From an uncultured Litoreibacter sp. (lineage in GTDB: Bacteria; Pseudomonadota; Alphaproteobacteria; Rhodobacterales; Rhodobacteraceae): a stretch of DNA of 64,000 nt. The DNA is taken from positions 862,359-926,358 of the forward strand of contig CANLVO010000002.1 of the NCBI GenBank assembly GCA_947494645.1, read 5' to 3'. Numbering within the stretch: the stretch's first letter is position 1; each line of letters opens with the position of its first letter. Positions 51,084 to 59,907 of this stretch are shown piece by piece. The notes under the pieces are model-generated. The model was not told where the DNA came from, made no database searches, and was given only the letters and a program-made list of their open reading frames with translations. The position numbers and the translations under genes were made by a program.

Positions 51084-52067
51084 ATGAAGAAACTGACTAG
51101 CCTTATGATGGCAACTGCGCTGACCGCGTCTGTTGCCGCACCTGCGTTCGCCGATGGCCATGCGCAGAAATGGGATATGCCGATGGCCTATTCCGCATCA
51201 AACTTCCACTCGGAGAATGGTGTAAAATTTGCCGACTGCGTGCGTGAAGGCACCGGCGGCGCGATTGACATCACCGTCCACCCCGGCGGCTCGCTGTTCA
51301 AAGGCGCTGACATCAAACGTGCCGTGCAAACGGGTCAGGTCCCAATTGGCGAGCGCCTGTTGTCTGGCCACCAGAACGAAAACGCCGTCTTTGGCTTCGA
51401 TTCCGTGCCCTTCCTTGCGACCTCTTTCGACGCCTCCGGCAAGCTGTTTGAAGCGGCCAAGCCGAAGCTCGAAGAAGTTCTGGCGGATCAGAACCTGACG
51501 CTGCTCTATTCCGTGCCGTGGCCGCCACAGGGTCTGTACTTCAACAAGGAAGTGAACTCGGTCGCTGACATGGAAGGCATCAAGTTCCGCTCCTACAACA
51601 ACGCCACCGCGCGTCTGGCGGAGCTGACCGGCATGCTGCCCGTGACCATCGAAGCGGCTGAGATTTCTCAGGCGTTTGCGACAGGTGTGGCGGAGTCGAT
51701 GATTTCGTCGGGTGCAACCGGCTATGACCGCAAGGTCTGGGAGTCGCTGAGCCACTTCTACGAGGTGGACGCATGGCTGCCTTACAACCACGTCATGGTG
51801 AACAATGATGCATGGGCCGAGGTCTCTGACGAGAACAAAGCCGCTGTGCAGGCCTGCGCCGACACGGCTGCTGCGGACGGTCTGGCCGCATCTAAAGCCT
51901 ATACACAGTTCACACTGGACGGCCTAAAGGCCGGTGGCATGACCGTGGGTCGCGCCGGTGACGGCCTTGTGGAAGAGCTGAAAGGTATCGGCGAAACCAT
52001 GACCGCTGAGTGGCTCGAAGCCGCTGGCGACGACGGCAAGGCCATCGTCGACGCGTTCAATAACTAA
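51084..52067 (+). CDS. TRAP transporter substrate-binding protein (DctP), second system
   Basis: 327-residue periplasmic DctP-family protein. The signal peptide covers about 23 residues and ends in FADGH, so the mature form probably begins DGHAQK. DctP hallmarks are GGSLFKGADIKRAVQTGQVPIG and VADMEGIKFRSYNNAT (about residue 155; the Arg contacts the substrate carboxylate). A GGGAGAAA ribosome site precedes it. The substrate is an organic acid by family; the neighbours suggest an amino acid or a uronate. Confidence 0.9.
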   Translation: MKKLTSLMMATALTASVAAPAFADGHAQKWDMPMAYSASNFHSENGVKFADCVREGTGGAIDITVHPGGSLFKGADIKRAVQTGQVPIGERLLSGHQNENAVFGFDSVPFLATSFDASGKLFEAAKPKLEEVLADQNLTLLYSVPWPPQGLYFNKEVNSVADMEGIKFRSYNNATARLAELTGMLPVTIEAAEISQAFATGVAESMISSGATGYDRKVWESLSHFYEVDAWLPYNHVMVNNDAWAEVSDENKAAVQACADTAAADGLAASKAYTQFTLDGLKAGGMTVGRAGDGLVEELKGIGETMTAEWLEAAGDDGKAIVDAFNN

Positions 52068-52075
52068 AGCGACAT

Positions 52076-52110
52076 GCGCCCCGGTCTGAAAAGGTCGGGG
52101 CGCTTTTCTT
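52076..52110 (+). terminator. Hairpin between dctP and dctQ
   Basis: GCGCCCCG (52076-52083) and CGGGGCGC (52096-52103) form a perfect 8 bp stem followed by TTTTCTT. Its position suits partial termination that leaves more binding protein than membrane subunits. Confidence 0.82.
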
Positions 52111-52140
52111 TACGGATTTCCATCACGGCGGGGCAGGGGA

Positions 52141-52656
52141 ATGATACGCAAAGCACTGGACGGGCTTTACACGGCTGCAGGGGTTCTCGCGGCGTTGTGT
52201 CTCATCATCATACTGTGCCTGATCGTGGTGCAGATGGTTGCTCGCTGGACGGGAGAAGTCTTCCCCGGTGCGCCTGATTACGCGGGCTACGCCATGGCAG
52301 CCGCGTCTTTTCTGGCCTTTGCCAATGCGCTCAACAAGGGCAGCCACATTCGGGTGTCGATCCTGCTGAACGCGGTGGGGGAGCGCACGAAATACTGGCT
52401 AGAGGTTTGGTGCTTTGGGGTGGCAACCGCCGTCACGTGGTACATTGCGTATTATATCTGGGTCATGCGCGGCTACGCGATCCGGTTTAATGACGTGAGC
52501 CAGGGCCAGGACGCGACCCCTCTTGCGATTGCGCAATTCCCGATCCTTGTGGGCTCCGTCATCCTTGCAATTGCGGTGACGGACAACCTCGTCTCGCTGT
52601 TCTTGAACGGCAAGCACAACATCGTGCGCGACATCAGCGATACGCAGGCGGAGTAG
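52141..52656 (+). CDS. TRAP transporter small membrane subunit (DctQ), second system
   Basis: 171-residue four-helix DctQ-family protein. It shows the first helix (ALCLIIILCLIVVQMVARW, about residues 20-38), FPGAPDYAGYAMAAASFLAFA and NKGSHIRVSILL. It follows the dctP gene after a hairpin and precedes dctM by 5 bp. It pairs with DctM in the inner membrane. Confidence 0.88.
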   Translation: MIRKALDGLYTAAGVLAALCLIIILCLIVVQMVARWTGEVFPGAPDYAGYAMAAASFLAFANALNKGSHIRVSILLNAVGERTKYWLEVWCFGVATAVTWYIAYYIWVMRGYAIRFNDVSQGQDATPLAIAQFPILVGSVILAIAVTDNLVSLFLNGKHNIVRDISDTQAE

Positions 52657-52661
52657 GGCGC

Positions 52662-53978
52662 ATGGATCAGGCTTACGTCATTATTCTCTTCTTGTTCGTT
52701 CTCTTCGCGCTTCTGGGCAGCGGCGTCTGGGTCGGCCTTGCCCTGGTAGGGGTGGCCTTTGTCGGAATGGAGCTGTTTGCGGCGTCAGGCTCCACCGGGG
52801 ACCGCATGGCCACGGAAATTTGGAGCGCCTCTTCCAGCTGGACCCTGACCGCCTTGCCGATGTTCATCTGGATGGGGGAAATCCTGTTCCGAACGCGGCT
52901 CAGTCAGGACATGTTCAACGGTCTCAGCCCGTGGCTGGCGAAGCTGCCGGGCGGGTTGGTGCACACCAATATCATCGGCTGTACTGTCTTTGCAGCTGTC
53001 TCCGGCTCCTCTGCTGCGACGCTGACCACGGTTGGCAAGATGTCGATCCCCGAACTGCGCAAGCGCAACTACCCTGAACACATGGTCATCGGCACGCTGG
53101 CGGGCGCGGCCACGCTGGGGCTGATGATCCCGCCATCACTGGCGCTGATCGTCTACGGTGTCTCGATCAACGAGAGCATCATCAAGCTGTTCTTTGCGGG
53201 CGTGCTTCCGGGGCTGGTGCTGGCGGCCATGTTCATGACTTACGTCGCGGGCTACTCCTTTGTCTCAAAAGATTGGTCGCCGATCCAGGAAACCGGCATG
53301 TCCATTGCCGACAAGATCAAGAACTCGCGCTTCCTTATCCCAGTGATGTTGCTGATCATCGCGGTGATTGGCTCCATGTTCATGGGGATTGCCACGGCGA
53401 CCGAGGCTGCGGCGATCGGTGTGCTGGGCGCGCTGGTGCTGGCAGCCCTGCAAGGCTCGCTGACCTGGTCGACCTTCACCGAAAGCCTGATGGGGGCAAC
53501 GCGCACCTCGGCCATGATCGCGCTGATCCTTGCGGGCGCGGCGTTCCTGAAAATGGCCATGGGGTTCACCGGGCTGCCGCGCGAGTTGGCGGATTCCATT
53601 GCCGCGATGGAGCTGTCGCGCTTCCAGCTGCTTATGGCGCTGTTGGTGTTCTACATCATCCTGGGGTGTTTCCTTGACGGGATTTCTGCAATTGTTCTGA
53701 CCATGGCGGTTGTCGAGCCGATGGTGCGCGAGGCCGGAATCGACATGATCTGGTTCGGTATTTTCGTGGTCGTTGTGGTCGAGATGGCGCAAATTACTCC
53801 GCCTATCGGCTTCAACCTCTTCGTGCTGCAAGGCATGACCAACCATGAGATGGGCTACATCGCAAAGGCGGCGATCCCGATGTTCCTGATCATGGTGCTG
53901 ATGTGCTTCGTGTTGATCTGGTTCCCGGAACTCGCCACCTGGCTGCCCGACAATATCCGACAAGGGCCAAACGCCTAG
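52662..53978 (+). CDS. TRAP transporter large membrane subunit (DctM), second system
   Basis: 438-residue DctM-family membrane protein with about twelve helices. ALPMFIWMGEILFRTRLS near residue 65, SGSSAATLTTVGKMSIPEL near 112, and the C-terminal EMAQITPPIGFNLFVLQGM are the family's conserved loops. It abuts the BASS-type gene without a gap. It forms the sodium-coupled channel of this importer. Confidence 0.93.
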   Translation: MDQAYVIILFLFVLFALLGSGVWVGLALVGVAFVGMELFAASGSTGDRMATEIWSASSSWTLTALPMFIWMGEILFRTRLSQDMFNGLSPWLAKLPGGLVHTNIIGCTVFAAVSGSSAATLTTVGKMSIPELRKRNYPEHMVIGTLAGAATLGLMIPPSLALIVYGVSINESIIKLFFAGVLPGLVLAAMFMTYVAGYSFVSKDWSPIQETGMSIADKIKNSRFLIPVMLLIIAVIGSMFMGIATATEAAAIGVLGALVLAALQGSLTWSTFTESLMGATRTSAMIALILAGAAFLKMAMGFTGLPRELADSIAAMELSRFQLLMALLVFYIILGCFLDGISAIVLTMAVVEPMVREAGIDMIWFGIFVVVVVEMAQITPPIGFNLFVLQGMTNHEMGYIAKAAIPMFLIMVLMCFVLIWFPELATWLPDNIRQGPNA

Positions 53979-54914
53979 ATGATCTTGCGGTGGCTTGCAG
54001 ACCGGGGTCCGTGGGTTCTGGTCGCAGGCATCGTAGCGGGGTTGTTGCTGCCGTCGGTGGCGGGGATCTTGGTGCCCTACATTCCCCATATGGTCGCCGG
54101 GCTTTTGTTTCTGTCGGCGCTGCGGATCGGGCCGTCGCGGATGCGGGCCTCGATGAAGGGCAACATGTTCGGCACGTTGCAGGTGCTGCTCGTGATGCAG
54201 CTGGCCTTTCCGCTGTTGGTGATCGCCGTGCTGTCGGCGTTTGGTTGGCTGGGAAGTCCCTTTGCCCTGGCATTTGTGATCATCGCCATGGCGTCGTCCA
54301 TCTCGGGCGCGCCGAATATGGTGGCAATGATGGGGTTCGAGCCAGAGGCGTCGATGCGGTTTCTGCTGATTGGCACGGCGATCCTGCCGCTGACGGTGAT
54401 CCCGGTGCTGTGGCTGATGCCCGCCTTGGGGGGCTTCACCGACGTGATCCTGGCCGCATTGCGCCTCTTGGTGGTGATCGGGCTGTCGTCGGCCTTTGCG
54501 TTTCTTATTCGAGGGGTGTTGTGGAAGGACCCGTCACCGGACGAGCTGAAAGCCGTCGACGGTGCCTCCGCCCTGCTGTTGGCGGTGATTGTGGTGGGGC
54601 TGATGTCGGCGGTCAATGCGGCGTTGATAAACGAGCCGTCGCGGTTCTGGCTGTGGCTGGGCTTTGTGCTGACGGTGAATTTCGGGCTGCAGATATTGGC
54701 CTTTTTGGTGCTGCGGCGTGGGGCTTACGCGGACCGGATCGCGGCGCTGAGTGTTCTGGCGGGCAACCGCAACATCGCGCTGTTTCTGGTGGCCTTGCCG
54801 GAGCAGGTGATGGCCCCCTTGCTGATCTTTGTGGGCTGCTACCAAATCCCGATGTACCTGACGCCGCTTGTCATGGGCCGGGTGTTGAAAACGCTGGACC
54901 GGGGCGGCGCTTGA
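53979..54914 (+). CDS. Bile-acid:sodium symporter (BASS)-family transporter
   Basis: 311-residue membrane protein with nine or ten helices, beginning MILRWLADRGPWVLVAGIVAG. It shows the family's SISGAPNMVAMMG and VLAGNRNIALFLVALP crossover motifs (about residues 108 and 265). It starts at the base after the dctM stop, so it is cotranscribed with the TRAP importer. BASS proteins carry organic acids with sodium. Here it may export a product or import a related acid; the substrate is unknown. Confidence 0.78.
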   Translation: MILRWLADRGPWVLVAGIVAGLLLPSVAGILVPYIPHMVAGLLFLSALRIGPSRMRASMKGNMFGTLQVLLVMQLAFPLLVIAVLSAFGWLGSPFALAFVIIAMASSISGAPNMVAMMGFEPEASMRFLLIGTAILPLTVIPVLWLMPALGGFTDVILAALRLLVVIGLSSAFAFLIRGVLWKDPSPDELKAVDGASALLLAVIVVGLMSAVNAALINEPSRFWLWLGFVLTVNFGLQILAFLVLRRGAYADRIAALSVLAGNRNIALFLVALPEQVMAPLLIFVGCYQIPMYLTPLVMGRVLKTLDRGGA

Positions 54915-54952
54915 GGCCACTGTGCGGGCGAATTTCGAAAAGGAAGACCGAC

Positions 54953-55786
54953 ATGAAGAAGATCGTTTTGACCGGGGCCAATGGCAATCTGGGCCAGGAG
55001 CTACGCGGGATGCTGGCGGGGCTTTGCGATGAGCTGATCTCGACCGATATTGCCGATGGAGTGGGCGACCTTTTGGACAACGAGACCTTCGTGCAGGCGG
55101 ATTTGTCGGAGATGGATCAGGTCCGCCCGTTGCTGGAAGGTGCCGACATGGTGGTGCATTTCGGCGCGATCGTGGACGAACTGCCCTTCGATCAAATGTG
55201 GGGGCCAAACTTCATGGGGTCTTACAACATCTGGGAAAGCGCGCGGCAGCTGGGGGTGCGTCGGATCGTCTATGCCTCCTCGATCCATGCGATGGGGATG
55301 TATCCCAAGACCACCCGCATTGACACTGAGATGCCGCACCGGCCCGACACTTATTACGGCTTCGCCAAATGCTTCACCGAGGATTTGGGCCGCATGTATT
55401 GGGAGAAGGAAGGCATCGAAAGCGTGCATCTTCGGATCTATTCAGCCACATCGAAGCCCGGCAATGCGCGGGCGCTGGGGTCGTGGCTGAGCTTCGATGA
55501 TCTGCGCCAGCTTGTGATGCGGTCAATCGACACGCCCGTCGTGGGGTTCACGGTGGTCTACGGCGTGTCGAACAATGACCGCAGCCCCGTGGACAATTCA
55601 GCGGCTGCGTTTCTGGGCTACCGCCCCAAGGACAATGCCGAGGTCTATGCGGAAGAGGTTTTTGCGAAAGAGCCTGAAGCGGACCTGTCTGATCTGGGTC
55701 AGACCTGCCATGGGGGGCCGTTTGCCTCCGCCACTCTGGGAGTCTCGCCCATGGGGCAGATGGCTATTCCTGACAAAGAAGACTAG
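54953..55786 (+). CDS. Uronate-dehydrogenase-like NAD-dependent oxidoreductase
   Basis: 277-residue extended-SDR-like protein of the uronate dehydrogenase group. The NAD motif is TGANGNLGQEL (residues 7-17), the catalytic Ser and Tyr/Lys are in YASSIHAMG and YYGFAK (about 112 and 136-140). ATG 54953 follows AAAGGAAGA. It lies 38 bp behind the BASS-type gene. Uronate dehydrogenases oxidise glucuronate or galacturonate to aldarolactones and TRAP transporters often import uronates, which is one possible reading of the second transport system. The genes of aldarate breakdown are not seen. Confidence 0.75.
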   Translation: MKKIVLTGANGNLGQELRGMLAGLCDELISTDIADGVGDLLDNETFVQADLSEMDQVRPLLEGADMVVHFGAIVDELPFDQMWGPNFMGSYNIWESARQLGVRRIVYASSIHAMGMYPKTTRIDTEMPHRPDTYYGFAKCFTEDLGRMYWEKEGIESVHLRIYSATSKPGNARALGSWLSFDDLRQLVMRSIDTPVVGFTVVYGVSNNDRSPVDNSAAAFLGYRPKDNAEVYAEEVFAKEPEADLSDLGQTCHGGPFASATLGVSPMGQMAIPDKED

Positions 55787-55820
55787 CGGTTTCGCCGCGC
55801 CCTTCGGGCCCGGCGACCGG

Positions 55821-55947
55821 CCGGGGGCTGCGCCCCCGGAATGATTTTGTTGTGGCTTCGCCACGGATGGTGGCGCTGCCCCCAAACTCGAATTTAATGG
55901 GGGCTCTGCCCCCAAACCCCCGGAGTATTTTTGAAGCAATGATGGGG
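55821..55947 (+). repeat. Cluster of GGGGGC hairpins ending in the TATTTTTGAA element
   Basis: The 193 bp gap between the uronate-dehydrogenase-like gene and glpR contains no gene. It holds CCGGGGGC/GCCCCCGG (55821-55839), TGGGGGC/GCCCCCA (55898-55914) and the repeat core TATTTTTGAAGCAATGATGG (from 55926), which matches copy 1 (16403) over 22 bp. Such elements are common between genes in this bacterial group and may end transcription from both sides. Confidence 0.65.
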
Positions 55948-55979
55948 TAAGACTGTCTTTCAGGGGCTGACGGCGGCGT

Positions 55980-56741
55980 TTACTTTGCGATGACCAGCTC
56001 TGTTTTCCAGCGGGCGCATTTCTTTGTGATCGGTTGCGATGGGGCTGCATCGGTATAGAAGGCGTCGACATCTTTCAGCGACGCGATGCGCACCGGGGCG
56101 GCGCGGTCAAATTTTGTGGTGTCCGCGACCAGAAAGCTCTCCCGGGATTGGGCGATGATGGTCTGGCTGACGCCGACCTCCTGAATGTCGAAATCGAGGA
56201 TATCGCCATCGGGATCCAGCGCCGAGCATCCGATCACTGCGTAGTCGAACTTGAAGGCCTGGATCATCTGCACGGTCATGGGCCCGGTCAGACCGCCATC
56301 TGATCGGCGCAGGGTGCCGCCCGCGACCATCACCTCGCAATCCGGATTTGCCGCGAGGATGTGCGCGATGTTGAGGTTGTTGGTGACCACCATCAGGTTG
56401 CGGTGGCCCAAAAGCTCGTGGGCGACCGCCTCGGTGCTGGTGCCGATATTGAGAAAGATCGACGCGTTGTCCGGGATGTCGGCGGCGCAGCGTTTGGCAA
56501 TGCGGAGCTTGGCCGCGCGGTTGAGGTCACGGCGCTCATCATAACCGATATTCGTTACGCCCGAAGGCAGGATCGCCCCGCCATGCACCCGCTTGAGCTG
56601 CCCGCTTTCGGCAAGATCACTGAGATCCTTGCGGATCGTCTGGACAGAGATATTGAACCGCTCTGCCAGATCATCGACCGACACGCGGCCCTCGGATTGG
56701 GCGATCTCCAGAATGTCGGTTTGTCGGAAGTTCTCGGCCAT
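55980..56741 (-). CDS. glpR: Glycerol-3-phosphate regulon repressor (DeoR family)
   Basis: 253-residue DeoR-family repressor. The helix-turn-helix is VSVDDLAERFNISVQTIRKDL (about residues 18-38, seen in two parts around the AERFN turn), and the sensor domain shows NIGTSTEAVAHEL and AGGTLRRSDGGLTG (about 95-140). It is divergent from glpD with CGAAA words in the 83 bp between, as expected for GlpR, which is released by glycerol 3-phosphate. ATG 56741 gives the normal N-terminus; 56753 is possible. Confidence 0.87.
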   Translation of the reverse strand: MAENFRQTDILEIAQSEGRVSVDDLAERFNISVQTIRKDLSDLAESGQLKRVHGGAILPSGVTNIGYDERRDLNRAAKLRIAKRCAADIPDNASIFLNIGTSTEAVAHELLGHRNLMVVTNNLNIAHILAANPDCEVMVAGGTLRRSDGGLTGPMTVQMIQAFKFDYAVIGCSALDPDGDILDFDIQEVGVSQTIIAQSRESFLVADTTKFDRAAPVRIASLKDVDAFYTDAAPSQPITKKCARWKTELVIAK

Positions 56742-56754
56742 TTCACGTCCCATA

Positions 56755-56791
56755 CGAAAGCAAAACGAAACTAAAACTTGACGAAACGAAA
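56755..56791. promoter_or_regulatory. CGAAA repeats between glpR and glpD, candidate GlpR operators
   Basis: CGAAA occurs at 56755, 56766, 56782 and 56787. The first two are 11 bp apart, one helical turn. Read on the other strand they are TTTCG(TTT) words, typical of GlpR/DeoR sites, and resemble those before the DeoR gene at 12502. Confidence 0.6.
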
Positions 56792-56824
56792 GTAAACATA
56801 TGTGTAGGGCATGAATGTAGAAAG

Positions 56825-58408
56825 ATGAGTCGAGACATGTCCGAGCACGTAACAGACCTTTTCGTCATTGGCGGCGGCATCAATGGATGCGGCATTGCGC
56901 GGGACGCCGCGGGGCGCGGGATAAGCGTCACATTGGCCGAAATGAAGGATCTGGCCTGGGCCACGTCCTCCTCTTCGACCAAGCTGTTTCATGGCGGGCT
57001 GCGCTATCTGGAATATGGCGAGATCAGGCTGGTGCGCGAGGCGCTGATTGAGCGGGAACGTCTTCTGACCGCCATGCCACATATCAGCTGGCCGATGCGG
57101 TTTGTGCTGCCCTACCACAAGGACATGCGGTTTGAAGGCTCGACGCCCGCCTCTAAGCTGCTGAGCACGGTGATGCCTTGGATGAAGGGGCGCAGGCCGT
57201 CCTGGATGATCCGCTTCGGGTTGTTTCTCTATGACACTCTGGGTGGGCGGCAAATCCTGCCGGGCACGAAGACCGTTGATCTGCGCAATGGGCCCGAGGG
57301 GGCACCGCTGCAGAACCGGCTTGAGAAAGCGTTTGAGTACAGCGATTGCTGGATCGAGGATTCCCGGCTGGTGGTGCTGAACGCCCGCGACGCGCAGGCG
57401 CGAGGCGCGGAGGTGCTGACGCATACGAAAGTGGTCGGCGCGGAGGTGCGCGACGGGGTATGGGAGATAACGCTGGAAGATCTGAGCAGCGGCAAGACCC
57501 TGAAGCGGCACGCGAAGATGCTGGTCAATGCGGCGGGTCCTTGGGTGGGCGACATCATCCACAACACTGTCCGGATCAATGCGACCGAGGATGTGCGCCT
57601 CGTGCGCGGCAGCCATATCGTCACCAAGAAACTTTATGATCATGACAAGTGCTACTTTTTTCAGGGCGAGGACGGGCGGATCATTTTCGCCATTCCCTAC
57701 GAGACCGATTTCACCCTGATCGGCACCACGGATGCAGCGCATGACGAACCTGATGGCGAGCCGGTCTGCACCGATGAGGAACGCGATTATCTGCTGGATT
57801 TCGCCTCCAATTACTTCACCAAACCCGTGACCAAGGACGACATCGTCTGGACCTATTCCGGGGTCAGGCCGCTTTATGATGACGGGGCCAAATCGGCCAC
57901 CGCGGCGACACGGGACTATGTGCTGAAGATCAATGAGGGCGCAGGCGCGCCGATGCTGAACGTGTTCGGCGGCAAGATCACCACCTACCGTAAGCTGGCG
58001 GAGCATGCCTTGGCCAAGATCAGCCCGTTTCTGAAACGCAAGGGCGCGCCCTGGACCTCCGGGGTTGCGATGCCGGGGGGTGATTTCAAGGTCAGCGAGG
58101 TGGACAGCCTGATCGCCGGGCTAGAACGCGATTACGGGTTTCTGGACGCCTTCTGGGCCAAGCGGTTGATCCGGGCTTACGGCACCGACGCGCGGCTCAT
58201 TCTGGGCGACGCGAAACAAGCTTCGGATCTGGGGCTGGCCTTTGGGGCAACCCTGACTGAGGCGGAGGTGCGCTGGCTGATGGACAAGGAATTCGCCCGC
58301 TCCGCAGAGGATATCGTCTGGCGCCGCTCGAAACTGGGCTTGCGTCTGAGCGCGGGCGAGATCAAGGTTTTGGACGATTGGATGGCCGCTGAGGGAGGCA
58401 AGGCATGA
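56825..58408 (+). CDS. glpD: Glycerol-3-phosphate dehydrogenase (FAD, respiratory)
   Basis: 527-residue membrane-associated flavoprotein oxidising glycerol 3-phosphate to dihydroxyacetone phosphate and reducing quinone. [17 protein letters not shown] (about residues 13-29) binds [18 protein letters not shown] (about 47-61) is the family's substrate loop, and [11 protein letters not shown] near 345 and [15 protein letters not shown] near 380 complete the pattern. It overlaps glpK by 4 bp and is controlled by the divergent GlpR. Confidence 0.94.
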   Translation: MSRDMSEHVTDLFVIGGGINGCGIARDAAGRGISVTLAEMKDLAWATSSSSTKLFHGGLRYLEYGEIRLVREALIERERLLTAMPHISWPMRFVLPYHKDMRFEGSTPASKLLSTVMPWMKGRRPSWMIRFGLFLYDTLGGRQILPGTKTVDLRNGPEGAPLQNRLEKAFEYSDCWIEDSRLVVLNARDAQARGAEVLTHTKVVGAEVRDGVWEITLEDLSSGKTLKRHAKMLVNAAGPWVGDIIHNTVRINATEDVRLVRGSHIVTKKLYDHDKCYFFQGEDGRIIFAIPYETDFTLIGTTDAAHDEPDGEPVCTDEERDYLLDFASNYFTKPVTKDDIVWTYSGVRPLYDDGAKSATAATRDYVLKINEGAGAPMLNVFGGKITTYRKLAEHALAKISPFLKRKGAPWTSGVAMPGGDFKVSEVDSLIAGLERDYGFLDAFWAKRLIRAYGTDARLILGDAKQASDLGLAFGATLTEAEVRWLMDKEFARSAEDIVWRRSKLGLRLSAGEIKVLDDWMAAEGGKA

Positions 58409-59889
58409 CCCATATTCTAGCAATTGATCAGGGGACGACGTCGAGCCGCGCCATCCTGTTTGACGGCGAGATGAAGATTGTGGCCTCCGCACAGGAAGAG
58501 TTCACTCAGCATTTCCCGAAGTCGGGCTGGGTGGAGCATGAGCCGGATGATCTGTGGTCAACCGTGGCCTCTACCTGCCGCGGCGCGATGGAGCGGGCGG
58601 GGCTGACGGGCGACGACATCACCGCCATTGGCATCACCAACCAGCGCGAAACCACCGTGGTCTGGGACAAAGCCACCGGCAAGCCGGTGTATAATGCGAT
58701 TGTCTGGCAGGACCGGCGCACCTCGGAGTTTTGCCGGGAGCTGCGCGAGGCAGGCCATGAGCCAATGTTCACAGAACGCACCGGGCTTTTGTGCGACCCT
58801 TATTTTTCGGGCACCAAGCTGCGTTGGATTTTGGAGAATGTGGACGGCGTCAAAGCGCGGGCGCAGGCGGGCGAGTTGCTGTTTGGCACAGTCGACAGCT
58901 ACATCATCTGGAAGCTGACCGGCGGCAAACGGCATGTCACTGACGCGACCAACGCGGCGCGGACGCTGCTTTACGACATCAAGAAGGGCCGCTGGTCCAC
59001 GACTATTTGCGAGCTGTTTGGTATCCCGATGGGAATGCTGCCCGAGGTGCTGGACTGCGCGGCAGATTTCGGCATGGCGCGGGGCGACCTCTTTGGCCGC
59101 GAGATCCCCATTCTGGGCGTGGCAGGCGATCAGCAGGCGGCCACGGTTGGGCAGGCCTGCTTCGAGCCGGGCATGTTGAAATCGACCTACGGCACGGGAT
59201 GCTTTGCGCTGCTGAACACCGGCGACACGCCAGTAACTTCGGAGAACCGACTGCTGACGACGATTGCCTATCAGTTCGACGGCGCGCCTACCTATGCGCT
59301 GGAGGGCTCGATCTTCATTGCAGGCGCGGTGGTGCAATGGCTGCGCGACGGGTTGAAGATCATTCGCGAAGCGTCCGAGACGCAGCCTCTGGCCGACAAA
59401 GCCGATGCCGGGCAAGACGTGATCCTCGTGCCTGCCTTTACCGGCCTTGGTGCGCCCTATTGGGACGCCGATTGCCGCGGGGCCATCTATGGGCTGACCC
59501 GCAATTCGGGACCGGAGGAATTTGCCAAGGCGGCGCTGGAAAGCGTGGGTTACCAGACCCGTGACCTATTGGAGGCGATGACCGCCGACTGGTCCGGCTC
59601 GGGCGAAAACGTGCTGCGGGTGGATGGCGGGATGACTGCCAGCGACTGGGCGATGCAGTTCCTCAGCGACATCATCGGGGCGCAGGTGGATCGTCCGCAT
59701 GTGCTGGAGACCACAGCCCTTGGGGCCGCGTGGCTGGCCGGGATGCGGGCGGGGATATACCCCGATCAGGCCGGGTTTGCGAAAAGCTGGGCGTTGGAGC
59801 GCCGCTTTGAGCCGGGCATGGACGAGGACACCCGCGCGCGCAAATACGGGGCTTGGCAAAAGGCGGTGGCGGCCACATTGTCGGTCTGA
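58405..59889 (+). CDS. glpK: Glycerol kinase
   Basis: 494-residue FGGY-family kinase making glycerol 3-phosphate. [16 protein letters not shown] is at the N-terminus, [20 protein letters not shown] near residue 76 holds the substrate Arg and Glu, and [19 protein letters not shown] near 408 is the family's C-terminal signature. It is coupled to glpD by ATGA. No glpF or G3P transporter is next to it, so glycerol entry is by diffusion, another channel, or as part of a glycoside. Confidence 0.95.
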   Translation: MTHILAIDQGTTSSRAILFDGEMKIVASAQEEFTQHFPKSGWVEHEPDDLWSTVASTCRGAMERAGLTGDDITAIGITNQRETTVVWDKATGKPVYNAIVWQDRRTSEFCRELREAGHEPMFTERTGLLCDPYFSGTKLRWILENVDGVKARAQAGELLFGTVDSYIIWKLTGGKRHVTDATNAARTLLYDIKKGRWSTTICELFGIPMGMLPEVLDCAADFGMARGDLFGREIPILGVAGDQQAATVGQACFEPGMLKSTYGTGCFALLNTGDTPVTSENRLLTTIAYQFDGAPTYALEGSIFIAGAVVQWLRDGLKIIREASETQPLADKADAGQDVILVPAFTGLGAPYWDADCRGAIYGLTRNSGPEEFAKAALESVGYQTRDLLEAMTADWSGSGENVLRVDGGMTASDWAMQFLSDIIGAQVDRPHVLETTALGAAWLAGMRAGIYPDQAGFAKSWALERRFEPGMDEDTRARKYGAWQKAVAATLSV

Positions 59890-59907
59890 CACGACAAGGG
59901 GGACGGC

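Noticed and set aside
53903-54952. Long in-frame extension of the uronate-dehydrogenase-like gene
   Set aside because: It overlaps the BASS-type transporter in another frame and is Gly/Arg-rich. The Rossmann motif begins right after ATG 54953.
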